This document shows positions 45,133 to 53,330 of a stretch of DNA of 64,000 bases, one piece after another (within the stretch, counting starts at the first letter, position 1; each line of letters opens with the position of its first letter). A program made the position numbers and the translations under genes. The notes under the pieces are model-generated. The model did no database searches and was not told the DNA's origin. It was given only the letters and a program-made list of their open reading frames with translations. The DNA lies in contig NZ_CP031229.1 of the NCBI RefSeq assembly GCF_003351765.1, forward strand, positions 2,604,001 to 2,668,000. Direction: 5' to 3'. The stretch is from Ornithinimicrobium avium (GTDB lineage Bacteria; Actinomycetota; Actinomycetes; Actinomycetales; Dermatophilaceae).

Positions 45133-45707
45133 GCACGACGGGTGCGCCAGCCGTGACGAGGGACCTGACCGAGCTCGACGACCACACGTTGATCAGGCTG
45201 CACGTGGAGGGCGACGCGGACGCCTTCGGGGAGATCTTCCGCCGGCACCGCGACCGGATGTGGGCGCTGGCGCTGCGCACCACCCGGGACCGGGAGATGG
45301 CCGCCGACGCGGTCCAGGACGCCTTCCTCAACGCCTTCCGCCGGGCCGCCTCCTTCCGCGGCGACGCCCAGCTGACCACCTGGCTGCACCGGATCACGGT
45401 CAACGCCTCGCTGGACCGGCTGCGTCGCGTCCGTCCGACCGCCGACATCGAGGACCACGAGCCGGTGGAGCCCCGCGACGGTCACCACGCGGTCGACGTG
45501 CGGCTCGACGTGCGGGCCGCCCTGGCCGAGCTCCCGGAGGCGCAACGGCTCGCGCTGACCCTGGTCGACCTGCACGGGCTGAGCGTCGCCGAGGCGGCCG
45601 CGGTGCTCGAGGTGGCCGAGGGGACGGTCAAGTCGCGCTGCTCGCGGGGCCGGGAGGCGATGGCCAGGATCCTGCGTCCCACGCAGGGGCCGGGGGCCGA
45701 GGTATGA
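45129..45707 (+). CDS. sigM: ECF RNA polymerase sigma factor SigM
   Basis: 192 residues. Sigma region 2 (FGEIFRRHRDRMWALALRT, AADAVQDAFLNAFRRA) and region 4 (LPEAQRLALTLVDLHGLSVAE, EGTVKSRCSRGREAM). The GTG at 45129 overlaps the murJ stop by GTGA; GTG at 45153 is an alternative. Synteny with Rv3911 supports SigM. A membrane protein that may be its anti-sigma factor follows 145 bp downstream. Confidence 0.92.
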   Translation: MSTTGAPAVTRDLTELDDHTLIRLHVEGDADAFGEIFRRHRDRMWALALRTTRDREMAADAVQDAFLNAFRRAASFRGDAQLTTWLHRITVNASLDRLRRVRPTADIEDHEPVEPRDGHHAVDVRLDVRAALAELPEAQRLALTLVDLHGLSVAEAAAVLEVAEGTVKSRCSRGREAMARILRPTQGPGAEV

Positions 45708-45852
45708 GGTGCGCCACCCTGCGCGGGGGAACCCTGCGGGCCGCCCGGTCGTCGTACCGGTGTGCGCCGCATCCGGCGCACCGGGAGCAGGCCGCCCGCC
45801 GCGCGGGCCCGACCACCGCTCCTGCACACCGCCACCGCGAGGAGGTCCCTGC

Positions 45853-46746
45853 GTGACGCCCAGCGAGGGCCAGAACCCCCTGCGCAGCTCCGGGCCGGAG
45901 GAGGTCGACCCCACCGGCATCCGTGCTCTCCTGCGGACCCTGCCCGACCCCGGCCCGATGCCGGACCATCTCGTCGAGCGGATCACCGCCCGGCTGGCTG
46001 CCGAGCACGCCCAGCGCCTGCAGGACACCGGCTCCACGGACGGTGGCGGGCGCGGGCGTGTCGTGGAGCTGACCGGGCGGCGCTCCCCCCGGAGTCCCGG
46101 GCGCACCCTGGCCTACCTGGGAGCGGCGGCCGCCGGGCTGCTGGTGGCGACCGTCGCGGTCGGCGAACTGGGCGGGGGCGGCCTGCTGGGCGGGACCGCG
46201 GCCGAGCTGGACAGCGCCGCCCAGGTGAGCACCCGCTCCCGCGTCGCCGCCGACGCGGGCGCGGCCGACGCGGGCGGGGCCGACAGCGCCGGGAGCGACG
46301 AGGAGGCGATGGACGGGTCGGCCGGTGGTGCCGCTCAGGACCTCCTCGCCCAGGAAGAAGCCGGGAGCGCTGCCGACTCCGCGGGGGACGACGCGGCGGC
46401 GCCGAGCGTGGCCGCTGCGGACCTGCCGGTCGAGGTGCTCCCGCCGCTGGGAGAGGTCAGGGCCGGCGCCGTGCGCTCCGACGTGCTCGCCGCCCTGACC
46501 AGCGAGGACTTCTCCTCCTCCGGAGAAGGCACGCTGAGCGTCGCCGGTGCCCAGCGCTGCTGGCAGACCGGTGGCGACGGGCGGTCCTGGCCGGAGCGCC
46601 AGGCGGCCGAGGCCCTCTACGAGGGCGACCCGGTCGTGGTGCTGGTCGGCCGCGACGGGGACGCCGGTTCGGCCGTCCTGCTCCCGGCCTCCTGCGCCCA
46701 GGGTGCGAGCGTGGACGCGCTGGAGGTGCTCGCCTGGGGGCCGTGA
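45853..46746 (+). CDS. Probable membrane anti-sigma factor for SigM (Rv3912-like)
   Basis: 297 residues. A cytoplasmic N-terminal ~80 residues with an anti-sigma-like helical segment (LPDPGPMPDHLVERITARLAAEH), one transmembrane helix (TLAYLGAAAAGLLVATVAVG), an Ala/Asp/Gly low-complexity stretch and an extracytoplasmic C-terminal domain with two cysteines that could form a disulfide. There is no HxxxCxxC zinc motif. GTG at 45853 is chosen for GAGGAGG upstream; it also begins where the protein becomes well ordered. Assignment rests on position after sigM and architecture. Confidence 0.75.
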   Translation: MTPSEGQNPLRSSGPEEVDPTGIRALLRTLPDPGPMPDHLVERITARLAAEHAQRLQDTGSTDGGGRGRVVELTGRRSPRSPGRTLAYLGAAAAGLLVATVAVGELGGGGLLGGTAAELDSAAQVSTRSRVAADAGAADAGGADSAGSDEEAMDGSAGGAAQDLLAQEEAGSAADSAGDDAAAPSVAAADLPVEVLPPLGEVRAGAVRSDVLAALTSEDFSSSGEGTLSVAGAQRCWQTGGDGRSWPERQAAEALYEGDPVVVLVGRDGDAGSAVLLPASCAQGASVDALEVLAWGP

Positions 46747-46760
46747 CCTGGCGCGGTCCC

Positions 46761-46788
46761 GGGAACATCCGGCGTTTAGGATCGGTTG
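46761..46788 (+). promoter_or_regulatory. SigR/SigH-type promoter for trxBA
   Basis: GGGAAC at 46761-46766, 18 bp spacer, GTTG at 46785-46788. This matches the GGAAY-N18-GTT class recognised by the oxidative-stress ECF factors SigR (Streptomyces) and SigH (mycobacteria), which control trxBA there. An alternative is recognition by SigM, whose -35 is also GGAA-like. The start would fall about 80 bp before the trxB ATG. Confidence 0.65.
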
Positions 46789-46870
46789 TCACAAGGACCC
46801 GCCACCCCTCGCCCGCGGCGCGCCGCCGGTGCGAGGCCCCCGCCCGCCGACGAACGCCAGGAAGGATGCC

Positions 46871-47857
46871 ATGACGTTCCCCATCGAGGTCACGCCGACC
46901 ACCCCCCAGCCTGCGGGCGACGAGGTGCGCGACGTCATCATCATCGGCTCCGGCCCGGCGGGCTACACCGCCGCGGTGTATGCCGCGCGCGCGAACCTCG
47001 CGCCCCTCGTCTTCGAGGGCTCGGTCACGGCCGGCGGCGCGCTGATGAACACCACCGACGTCGAGAACTTCCCCGGCTTCGCCACCGGCATCATGGGTCC
47101 CGAGCTGATGATGAACATGCGCGAGCAGGCCGAGCGGTTCGGCGCCGAGCTGCTGCGCGAGGACGTCGTCGCGGTCGACCTGGCCGGTCCGGTCAAGACG
47201 GTGACCGACGGGGAGGGCACCGTCCACCGCACCCGCACGGTCATCCTGGCGATGGGTTCGGCCTATCGTCAGCTGGGGCTGCCCGAGGAGCAGGTCCTCT
47301 CCGGCCACGGCGTGTCGTGGTGCGCGACCTGCGACGGAGCCTTCTTCCGCGACCAGGACATCGTGGTCGTCGGCGGCGGGGACTCGGCCATGGAGGAGGC
47401 CACCTTCCTGAGCCGTTTCGGACGCACCGTCACCGTCGTGCACCGCCGCGACGAGCTGCGCGCGAGCAAGATCATGGTCGAGCGTGCCCTGAACGATCCG
47501 AAGATCAGCTTCATCTGGAACTCCGAGGTCGTGGCCCTGCACGGGGACCCCAAGCTGTCCTCGATCACGTTGCGGGACACCGTGACCGGTGAGATCCGTG
47601 AGCTGGAGACCCCGGGCCTGTTCATCGCCATCGGCCACGACCCGCGCAGCGAGCTGGTGGCCGGACAGGTGGCCCTGGACGACGAGGGCTACGTGCTCGT
47701 GGAGGGCCGCGGCACCGCCACCAGCGTCCCGGGCGTCTTCGCCTGCGGGGACCTGGTCGACCACACCTACCGGCAGGCGATCACCGCTGCCGGGACCGGC
47801 TGCTCGGCAGCCCTCGACGCCGAGCGGCACCTCGCCTCGGTGCTCGCCCCCGTCTGA
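46871..47857 (+). CDS. trxB: Thioredoxin-disulfide reductase
   Basis: 328 residues. FAD motif GSGPAGYTAAVYAAR, redox-active CATC at residues 151-154 in WCATCDGAFF, NADPH motif VVGGGDSAMEEATFL and HRRDELRASKIM, and the C-terminal FAD motif GVFACGDLVDHTYRQAITAAG. Standard length. ATG at 46871 follows GGAAGG. Reduces thioredoxin with NADPH. First gene of trxBA, with the SigR-like element upstream. Confidence 0.98.
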   Translation: MTFPIEVTPTTPQPAGDEVRDVIIIGSGPAGYTAAVYAARANLAPLVFEGSVTAGGALMNTTDVENFPGFATGIMGPELMMNMREQAERFGAELLREDVVAVDLAGPVKTVTDGEGTVHRTRTVILAMGSAYRQLGLPEEQVLSGHGVSWCATCDGAFFRDQDIVVVGGGDSAMEEATFLSRFGRTVTVVHRRDELRASKIMVERALNDPKISFIWNSEVVALHGDPKLSSITLRDTVTGEIRELETPGLFIAIGHDPRSELVAGQVALDDEGYVLVEGRGTATSVPGVFACGDLVDHTYRQAITAAGTGCSAALDAERHLASVLAPV

Positions 47858-47929
47858 CCCGGGGTGGCGCAGGCCGCCCGCCCCGTCCACCCGAAGAATC
47901 TCGCAGACCCGCCGGAAGGAAGAACATCC

Positions 47930-48253
47930 ATGGCTATCACGCAGACCAGCGACGCCACCTTCACCGAGGACGTCCTCCAGCACGACGGCCCCGTGCTCGT
48001 CGACTTCTGGGCGCCCTGGTGCGGCCCGTGCAAGATGGTCGCCCCCATCCTGGAGGAGCTCTCCGAGCAGTGGGGCGACAAGCTGAAGGTCGTCAAGCTC
48101 AACACCGACGACAACCCGCAGACCACCCAGGCCTACGGCATCACCGGCATCCCGACGATCAACGTCTACTCCGGCGGCGAGGTGGTCAAGAGCCTCGTCG
48201 GCGCGCTGCCGAAGAAGAAGCTGGCTCAGGAGATGGAGCAGTTCACCGCCTGA
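47930..48253 (+). CDS. trxA: Thioredoxin
   Basis: 107 residues. Active site WCGPC with cysteines 31 and 34 in VDFWAPWCGPCKMVAP; cis-proline motif GIPTINVYSGGE. ATG at 47930 follows GGAAGGA. Reduces protein disulfides with TrxB. Located 72 bp after trxB in the same transcript. In M. tuberculosis the next gene is cwlM; here the DnaA-box cluster and parB follow directly. Confidence 0.98.
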   Translation: MAITQTSDATFTEDVLQHDGPVLVDFWAPWCGPCKMVAPILEELSEQWGDKLKVVKLNTDDNPQTTQAYGITGIPTINVYSGGEVVKSLVGALPKKKLAQEMEQFTA

Positions 48254-48270
48254 TCTGCGTCGCTCCACGG

Positions 48271-48338
48271 TTGTCCACCGGCCGTCCACACGGGTTGTCC
48301 ACAGCCCTGTGGACGGCCGGTTTGCGTCCTGTGGAGAA
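48271..48338. other. Cluster of five DnaA-box-like sites between trxA and parB
   Basis: TTGTCCACC 48271-48279, CCGTCCACA 48282-48290, TTGTCCACA 48295-48303 (the actinobacterial consensus), and on the other strand CCGTCCACA 48308-48316 and TTCTCCACA 48330-48338. Three forward and two inverted in 68 bp, about 6.4 kb from the dnaA array. Could titrate DnaA, be a secondary origin element, or regulate parAB readthrough. Confidence 0.7.
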
Positions 48339-48371
48339 CTGCCGCTGCCGACCGGCCGACGACGGCCTCCG

Positions 48372-49442
48372 TCATTCTCCCGCGAGGGCCTGCAGGATGC
48401 GCTCCAGATCGTCCTGACCTGCGAACTCGACGGTGATGCGCCCCTTGCGCCGGCCCATGCTGACCTGCACCCGGGTCTCGAGCCGCTCGGACAGGTCGTG
48501 GGCCGCCTTGGCCAGCTCGGGGGAGGGTTCCGGACGGGTGCGCGACCGTCGGGCGGGGGCGTCCGTGACACCCACCAGGACGATCTCCTCCACGCTGCGC
48601 ACGGACAGACCCTCGGCGACGATGCGCTGGGCCAGCCGCTCCATGGCGGCGCCGTCCTCCAGGCCGAGGAGCGCGCGGGCGTGGCCGGCGCTCAGCACGC
48701 CCGAGGCCACCCGGCGCTGCACGAGCGGTGGCAGCCGCAGCAGGCGGATCGTGTTGGAGATCTGCGGCCGCGACCTCCCGATGCGCCCGGCGAGGTCCTC
48801 GTGCGTGCAGCCGAAGTCGTCGAGGAGCTGCTGGTAGGCGGCGGCCTCCTCCAACGGGTTGAGCTGGGCCCGGTGGAGGTTCTCCAGCAACGCGTCCCGG
48901 AGCATGTGCTCGTCCTCGGTGCTGCGCACGATGGCGGGCACCGTCTGCCTGCCTGCTTGTCTCGAGGCGCGCAACCGGCGCTCGCCCATGACCAGCTCGA
49001 AGAGCGGCCCTCCCTCGTCGTCGGCCGGCAGCGGACGCACGACGATCGGCTGGAGGACACCGAGCTCGGTGATGCTGTCGACCAGCTCGCGCAGCTCGTC
49101 CTCGTCGAACACCTGACGTGGCTGCCGCGGGTTGGGCCGTACGGCGTCGACCGGGACCTCGGCGAAGCGGGCCCCCGGCACCGGGGCCAGCCCGTCCACG
49201 TCGCCCCCGACGAGCGCGGTGGTGCTCGCGCGGGAAGCGTCCGGACTCTCGCCTCCGGGTGAGGAGGCGTCGGCGTGGTTTCCCGTGAAACGTTCAGCTG
49301 ACGCATCCGGCTCGGTGCCGTCGGGCACCGGCGCAGTCGTGGGGGCCCGGGGGAAGAAGACGTCGGAGGGCCGGTCACCACCCGGTCCGGCCGGGATGAG
49401 GGCACCCAGGCCCTTGCCCAGACCGCGTCGCCGTTCGCTCAT
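48372..49442 (-). CDS. parB: Chromosome partitioning protein ParB
   Basis: 356 residues. An acidic N-terminal extension of about 90 residues, the ParB/Srx CTP-binding domain with PNPRQPR and GERRLRASRQAG, the central helix-turn-helix GRIGRSRPQISNTIRLLRLP that binds parS, and a C-terminal dimerisation domain ending ERILQALAGE. ATG at 49442 overlaps the parA stop by ATGA. MSERRRGLGKGLGALIP is the usual ParA-interacting N-terminus. A parS-like site lies in its own 5' region. Confidence 0.96.
   Translation of the reverse strand: MSERRRGLGKGLGALIPAGPGGDRPSDVFFPRAPTTAPVPDGTEPDASAERFTGNHADASSPGGESPDASRASTTALVGGDVDGLAPVPGARFAEVPVDAVRPNPRQPRQVFDEDELRELVDSITELGVLQPIVVRPLPADDEGGPLFELVMGERRLRASRQAGRQTVPAIVRSTEDEHMLRDALLENLHRAQLNPLEEAAAYQQLLDDFGCTHEDLAGRIGRSRPQISNTIRLLRLPPLVQRRVASGVLSAGHARALLGLEDGAAMERLAQRIVAEGLSVRSVEEIVLVGVTDAPARRSRTRPEPSPELAKAAHDLSERLETRVQVSMGRRKGRITVEFAGQDDLERILQALAGE
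49277..49292. other. parS-like site inside parB
   Basis: GGTTTCCCGTGAAACG, 13 of 16 matches to TGTTTCACGTGAAACA. Mismatches are at both end bases and one central base. It falls in the disordered N-terminal segment of ParB, near codon 51-56, about 165 bp into the gene. Confidence 0.65.
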
Positions 49443-50662
49443 GCTGTTACCTCCTGCTGCCGCATCTCTGCGGCGGCCTCGACATAGGACAGTGCTCCCG
49501 TGCTCGACGGGTCGTAGGTGATGACGGTCTCGCCGTGGCTGGGCGCCTCGCTGATCCGCACCGACCGCGGGATCGCAGCACGCAGCACCCGCGGGCCGAA
49601 GTAGTCGCGCACCTGCGACGCGACGTCGGAGGCGAGCCTGGTGCGCGCGTCGAACATGGTCAGCAGGATCGTGCTCACCTGGAGCCCGGCGTTGAGGTGC
49701 TGCTGGATGAGCTCGACGTTCTTCATCAGCTGGCTCAGACCCTCCAGGGCGTAGTACTCGCACTGGATCGGGATCAGCACCTCCCGCGCGGCGACGAAGG
49801 CGTTGACGGTGAGCAGGCCCAGGCTGGGCGGGCAGTCGATGAGCACCAGGTCCACGCGGTCTTCCTCACCGAGGGACTCCAGGTAGGTCGTGAGCGCCTT
49901 GCGCAGCCGGTTCTCCCGTGCCACCAGCGGCACCAGCTCGATCTCCGCGCCGGCCAGGTCGATCGTCGCCGGTGCGCAGAGCAGTCCCGGAACCTGCGGG
50001 CTCTCCTGGATGACGTCGGCCAGGGCGACCCCCTCGATCAGCACGTCGTAGATGCCGGCCGTGCCGCTCTGGTGCGGGATGCTCAGCGCGGTGCTCGCGT
50101 TGCCCTGGGGGTCGAGGTCCAGGACGAGCACACGCAACCCCGCTTCGGCCATCGCCGCCGCGAGGTTGACCGCCGTGGTCGTCTTGCCGACCCCGCCCTT
50201 CTGGTTGGCCACGGTCAGCACGCGCGTCCCCGACCACGAGTGGGGGGCGGCCCCCGACGCGTCGACGACCACGCCGGACTGCTGCAGCCGCCCGGCACCC
50301 TGACCGGTGCCCGCGTCGTGCGCCAGGGGCTCCTCGCGGACGCTCTCCGGAGCTTCGGCGGTCGTCGTGCCACGTGAAACGACGCTCGTCTCGGCATCGG
50401 AGCCAGCTACGACCTCCGGCGATGTTTCACGGGAAACCACCGCCGGAGGGCCGTCCGCAAGGTCCGACGCAGATGTTTCACGGGAAACAGCTGCGGCAGG
50501 TACGGTCCCCGCCTCCGTCGGGCCTGCCGGCCACCCGAGCTGCTCCTGAGCGGGTGGCCAGCCGAGCAACGATGAGCCGTCGAACCGATCCCCTCCCTGC
50601 GCGCTCGCTGTGCTCCCCTGCTGCTGCGGCCACCCGAGTGCGCCGTGGTCAGTCGTAGTCAT
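49439..50662 (-). CDS. parA: Chromosome partitioning ATPase ParA
   Basis: 407 residues. Deviant Walker A KGGVGKTTT (Lys160) with signature lysine, LVLDLDPQGNAS and LVLIDCPPSLGLL, then DNA-binding helices. ATG at 50662 has a modest GGGAG. The first ~145 residues are a disordered extension with an LGWP repeat and three VSRET/VSRGT motifs at residues 59-63, 76-80 and 95-99, which are the parS sites read on the minus strand. Typical ParA has no such extension, so its sequence may be shaped by the parS function of the DNA. The 145 bp to rsmG (50663-50807) hold no gene. Confidence 0.95.
   Translation of the reverse strand: MTTTDHGALGWPQQQGSTASAQGGDRFDGSSLLGWPPAQEQLGWPAGPTEAGTVPAAAVSRETSASDLADGPPAVVSRETSPEVVAGSDAETSVVSRGTTTAEAPESVREEPLAHDAGTGQGAGRLQQSGVVVDASGAAPHSWSGTRVLTVANQKGGVGKTTTAVNLAAAMAEAGLRVLVLDLDPQGNASTALSIPHQSGTAGIYDVLIEGVALADVIQESPQVPGLLCAPATIDLAGAEIELVPLVARENRLRKALTTYLESLGEEDRVDLVLIDCPPSLGLLTVNAFVAAREVLIPIQCEYYALEGLSQLMKNVELIQQHLNAGLQVSTILLTMFDARTRLASDVASQVRDYFGPRVLRAAIPRSVRISEAPSHGETVITYDPSSTGALSYVEAAAEMRQQEVTA
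50366..50381. other. parS-like half site inside parA
   Basis: CGTGCCACGTGAAACG: the right ten bases CACGTGAAAC are perfect, the left arm is degenerate (12 of 16). On the coding strand it encodes VSRGT. Confidence 0.55.
50423..50438. other. parS site inside parA
   Basis: TGTTTCACGGGAAACC, 14 of 16 matches to the parS consensus; encodes VSRET on the coding strand. Confidence 0.85.
50474..50489. other. parS site inside parA
   Basis: TGTTTCACGGGAAACA, 15 of 16 matches to the parS consensus, the best in the window; encodes VSRET. Lies 51 bp from the previous site. Confidence 0.9.
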
Positions 50663-50807
50663 GAGGCTCCCATCATCCCTGATGGCCCGCCTCCGCCCCA
50701 AGCCGGGCTCGGCTTCGGGTGTCCCCGTCGTCGCACGTTCCCCGTCACGACGAGCGGCTGGTGGGGCGAGGCACGACCAGGTGCTTCCAGGAGGGCCGGC
50801 CGGCCGG

Positions 50808-51554
50808 TCAACCCTCGGTGCGTCTCGCGTCCCGGCCACGACTCGCGCGCCCGCCCCGTCTGCGTCCCGGCCGGGACGGGCCGGTGTGGTCCGTCCCGGG
50901 AGGCAGGTGGTCGGGCCGCACGATCTCCACCACCCGCACCGGCTCGCTCACCAGCCCCTCGCCCACCACGTGCACCGTACTGGCCGGGACGCCCCACCTG
51001 CGCAGGAGCGGCTCCACCTCCTCCAGCTCGCGCCGGGCAGCCTCGCCCTTGAGCGCCAGCAGCCGCCCCTGCGGCTCCAGCAGGGGGAAGGACCAGCGGA
51101 CGAGCTTGTCCAGCGAGGCCACCGCCCGGGCGGTCACCACGGGGACGGACATCTCCATCTCCTCGGCGCGTCCGCGGTGCACTGACACGTTCTCCAGGCC
51201 GAGCTCGGCGATCGTGCTCTCCAGCCAGGTGGTGCGCCTCAGCAGCGGCTCCACGAGGTGCAGCCGCAGGTCAGGACGCAGGATGGCCAGCACGAGCCCC
51301 GGCAGTCCCGCCCCGGAGCCGATGTCGACGACCTCCGAACCCTCCGGCACGAGGGCCGCGGAGACCGCACAGTTGACCAGGTGCCGTTCCCACAGCCGTG
51401 CTGCCTCGCGGGGGCCGACCAGGCCGTGCGAGATGCCGGTCGTCGCCAGCAGGTCGGCATAACGCAGCGCCAGGCCCAGCTGCCCGCCGAAGATCTCCTC
51501 GGCCTCGGCCGGCGGCGGGGGCGCGGCCGTGACGGGCGGCGGGACGTCGCTCAC
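50808..51554 (-). CDS. rsmG: 16S rRNA (guanine527-N7)-methyltransferase
   Basis: 248 residues. SAM-binding motif VVDIGSGAGLPGLVLAI, N-terminal helix containing WERHLVNCAVSAALVP and the ARAVASLDKLVRWSFPLL segment typical of RsmG/GidB. An Arg/Gly-rich tail of about 35 residues follows the conserved core. GTG at 51554. Part of the leftward block rpmH to parB. Modifies G527 of 16S rRNA, the site whose loss gives low-level streptomycin resistance. Confidence 0.96.
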   Translation of the reverse strand: MSDVPPPVTAAPPPPAEAEEIFGGQLGLALRYADLLATTGISHGLVGPREAARLWERHLVNCAVSAALVPEGSEVVDIGSGAGLPGLVLAILRPDLRLHLVEPLLRRTTWLESTIAELGLENVSVHRGRAEEMEMSVPVVTARAVASLDKLVRWSFPLLEPQGRLLALKGEAARRELEEVEPLLRRWGVPASTVHVVGEGLVSEPVRVVEIVRPDHLPPGTDHTGPSRPGRRRGGRASRGRDARRTEG

Positions 51555-51570
51555 GGGTGGAAGGGGTCGC

Positions 51571-52266
51571 TCAGGCCGAGGGCTTGATGACGACGTAGCG
51601 CGACGGCTCCGCGCCCTCGGACTCAGAATGCAACCCGGCCGCGAGGACCTCGTCGTGCACGACCTTGCGCTCGAAGGCGGTCATCGGCTCCAGGTCCCGG
51701 GACGCGCCGCTCTCCTGCACCTCGGCGATCGCCTGCTGTGCTGCCTTGACCAGCGCGGCCCGACGGTCGGCGCGGTACCCCGCGACGTCCAGCATGAGCC
51801 GGCTGCGCTCCCCGGTGTCGGCCTGGACGGCCAGCCGGGTCAGCTCCTGCAGCGCGTCGAGGACGCTTCCTCCCGGGCCGACGAGGCGACGCGGCGCCAC
51901 CCCGTCCTCGGAATCGACGATCGCCACGGCTGCCCGGTCCCGCTCGATGTCCACCTCGATGTCGCCGGCCAGGTCGGCGATGTCGAGCAGGGCCTCCAGG
52001 AAGTCGGCAGCCACCTCGCCCTCGCGGACCAGGTCCTCGGTGCGCGCGTCGTGCCGACGGTCCGGGCCGGCAGCCGCCGACGCGTCCTGGTCGTCCCCGT
52101 CCTCGCCGTCGTCCTGCGCCTGGTGCTGGTCCTCGAGGGTCTGGTCGTCCGCCTCGCGCAGGTCGGAGGCCCGCTCGTCCTTCTCGTGCAGCTCGGGCCT
52201 GTCCTGCTCGTCAGCTTCGACGGGGACGTCCTGGACCGGCGGGATGCTCTCGGGGTTCGTGCTCAT
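51571..52266 (-). CDS. khpB: KH/R3H RNA-binding protein KhpB (Jag)
   Basis: 231 residues. A strongly acidic N-terminus (~75 residues, Asp/Glu-rich), a KH domain around residues 90-150 (AADFLEALLDIADLAG, LVGPGGSVLDALQELTR) and a C-terminal R3H domain (ADRRAALVKAAQQA, LEPMTAFERKVVHDEV, GAEPSRYVVIKP). The usual neighbour between rsmG and yidC. In other bacteria it pairs with KhpA and affects cell elongation and septation. ATG at 52266. Confidence 0.95.
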   Translation of the reverse strand: MSTNPESIPPVQDVPVEADEQDRPELHEKDERASDLREADDQTLEDQHQAQDDGEDGDDQDASAAAGPDRRHDARTEDLVREGEVAADFLEALLDIADLAGDIEVDIERDRAAVAIVDSEDGVAPRRLVGPGGSVLDALQELTRLAVQADTGERSRLMLDVAGYRADRRAALVKAAQQAIAEVQESGASRDLEPMTAFERKVVHDEVLAAGLHSESEGAEPSRYVVIKPSA

Positions 52267-52342
52267 GCTGTCTCCTGGGTTGCTGGGCGCGCGTGGCGCC
52301 GGCGGTGGCCAGCCTGCGGGGGGCCAGCCGGGGGTCTGGTGA

Positions 52343-53323
52343 TCAGCGCTTCTTCGAGCGCTTCTTGCTCTTGGGCTGCGCGCGCTGACCACTGCCTCGG
52401 GGAGTGGTGCCGGCGTCGTCGCTGGCGGCCTCCCGCTCGGCGAGCAGGTTGGGGTTCTTCAGCTGGATGCCGGTCGCCTCGCGTCCCTTGCGTGCCATCC
52501 GCTCGCGGTACTTCTTCTCCGCGGGCGACCCGGGGGCGGGCATGTTGCGGATGACGAAGAACTGCTGGCCCATCGTCCACAGGTTGCTCACCGTCCAGTA
52601 GATGAGCAGGGCCACCGGGAAGTTCACGCCGGACACGGCGAAGACGACCGGCAGCACGTAGATGAGCATCTGCTGCTGGCGGGCCATCGGGCTGTTCAGC
52701 GCCTCTTCGGACATGTTCTGGCGCATCAGCTGGTGGCTGGTGATGAACTGCGTCGCGGACATGACCAGGATGAGCACGATCGACAGCACCTTGGCGGACA
52801 TGTCCTGGTCGTGCAGGAAGGTCGAGGTCAGCTGGGCGTTGAAGATGTGCGACTCGGCCATCTTGGTGGCCAGCTCGCGGGAGAACAGCCCCAGCGGGTC
52901 CGCCCTCCCCTCCGACACCGCGGCGGCGCTGTTGAGCACCCGGAACAGCGCGAAGAAGAACGGCATCTGGATCAGGATCGGCAGGCAGGCGCTGAACGGG
53001 TTCGCACCCGCCTCGCGGTAGAGCGCGAAGGTCTCCTCCTGGAACGCCTTCTGCGAGGCCTGATCCTTCTTGTTCTTGTACTTCTTCTGGATCTTGGCCA
53101 GCTCCGGCTGCACCATCTGCAGGCGGCGCTGGCTCTTGATCTGCTTGATCATCAGCGGCGTCAGCAGCGCGCGGAGGGTGACGACCAGGCCGATGATGGC
53201 CAGCACCCAGGTCCATCCGCTGGTGTCCGACAGGCCGAGCTTGGTCAGCACCCACTCGAAACCGACCAGGATGGCGGAGTCGAACCAGATGAACGGGAAG
53301 AGGATCGTGTCGAAGATTCCCAT
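52343..53323 (-). CDS. yidC: Membrane protein insertase YidC
   Basis: 326 residues. Five hydrophobic helices with the hydrophilic groove arginine in TLRALLTPLMIKQIKSQRRLQ, a coiled region (AKIQKKYKNKKDQ) and CLPILIQMPFFFALFRVLN. The C-terminal tail is basic (KSKKRSKKR), as expected for ribosome contact. Short type without a large periplasmic domain. It is 8 bp after yidD. Confidence 0.97.
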   Translation of the reverse strand: MGIFDTILFPFIWFDSAILVGFEWVLTKLGLSDTSGWTWVLAIIGLVVTLRALLTPLMIKQIKSQRRLQMVQPELAKIQKKYKNKKDQASQKAFQEETFALYREAGANPFSACLPILIQMPFFFALFRVLNSAAAVSEGRADPLGLFSRELATKMAESHIFNAQLTSTFLHDQDMSAKVLSIVLILVMSATQFITSHQLMRQNMSEEALNSPMARQQQMLIYVLPVVFAVSGVNFPVALLIYWTVSNLWTMGQQFFVIRNMPAPGSPAEKKYRERMARKGREATGIQLKNPNLLAEREAASDDAGTTPRGSGQRAQPKSKKRSKKR

Positions 53324-53330
53324 GAGGTCC

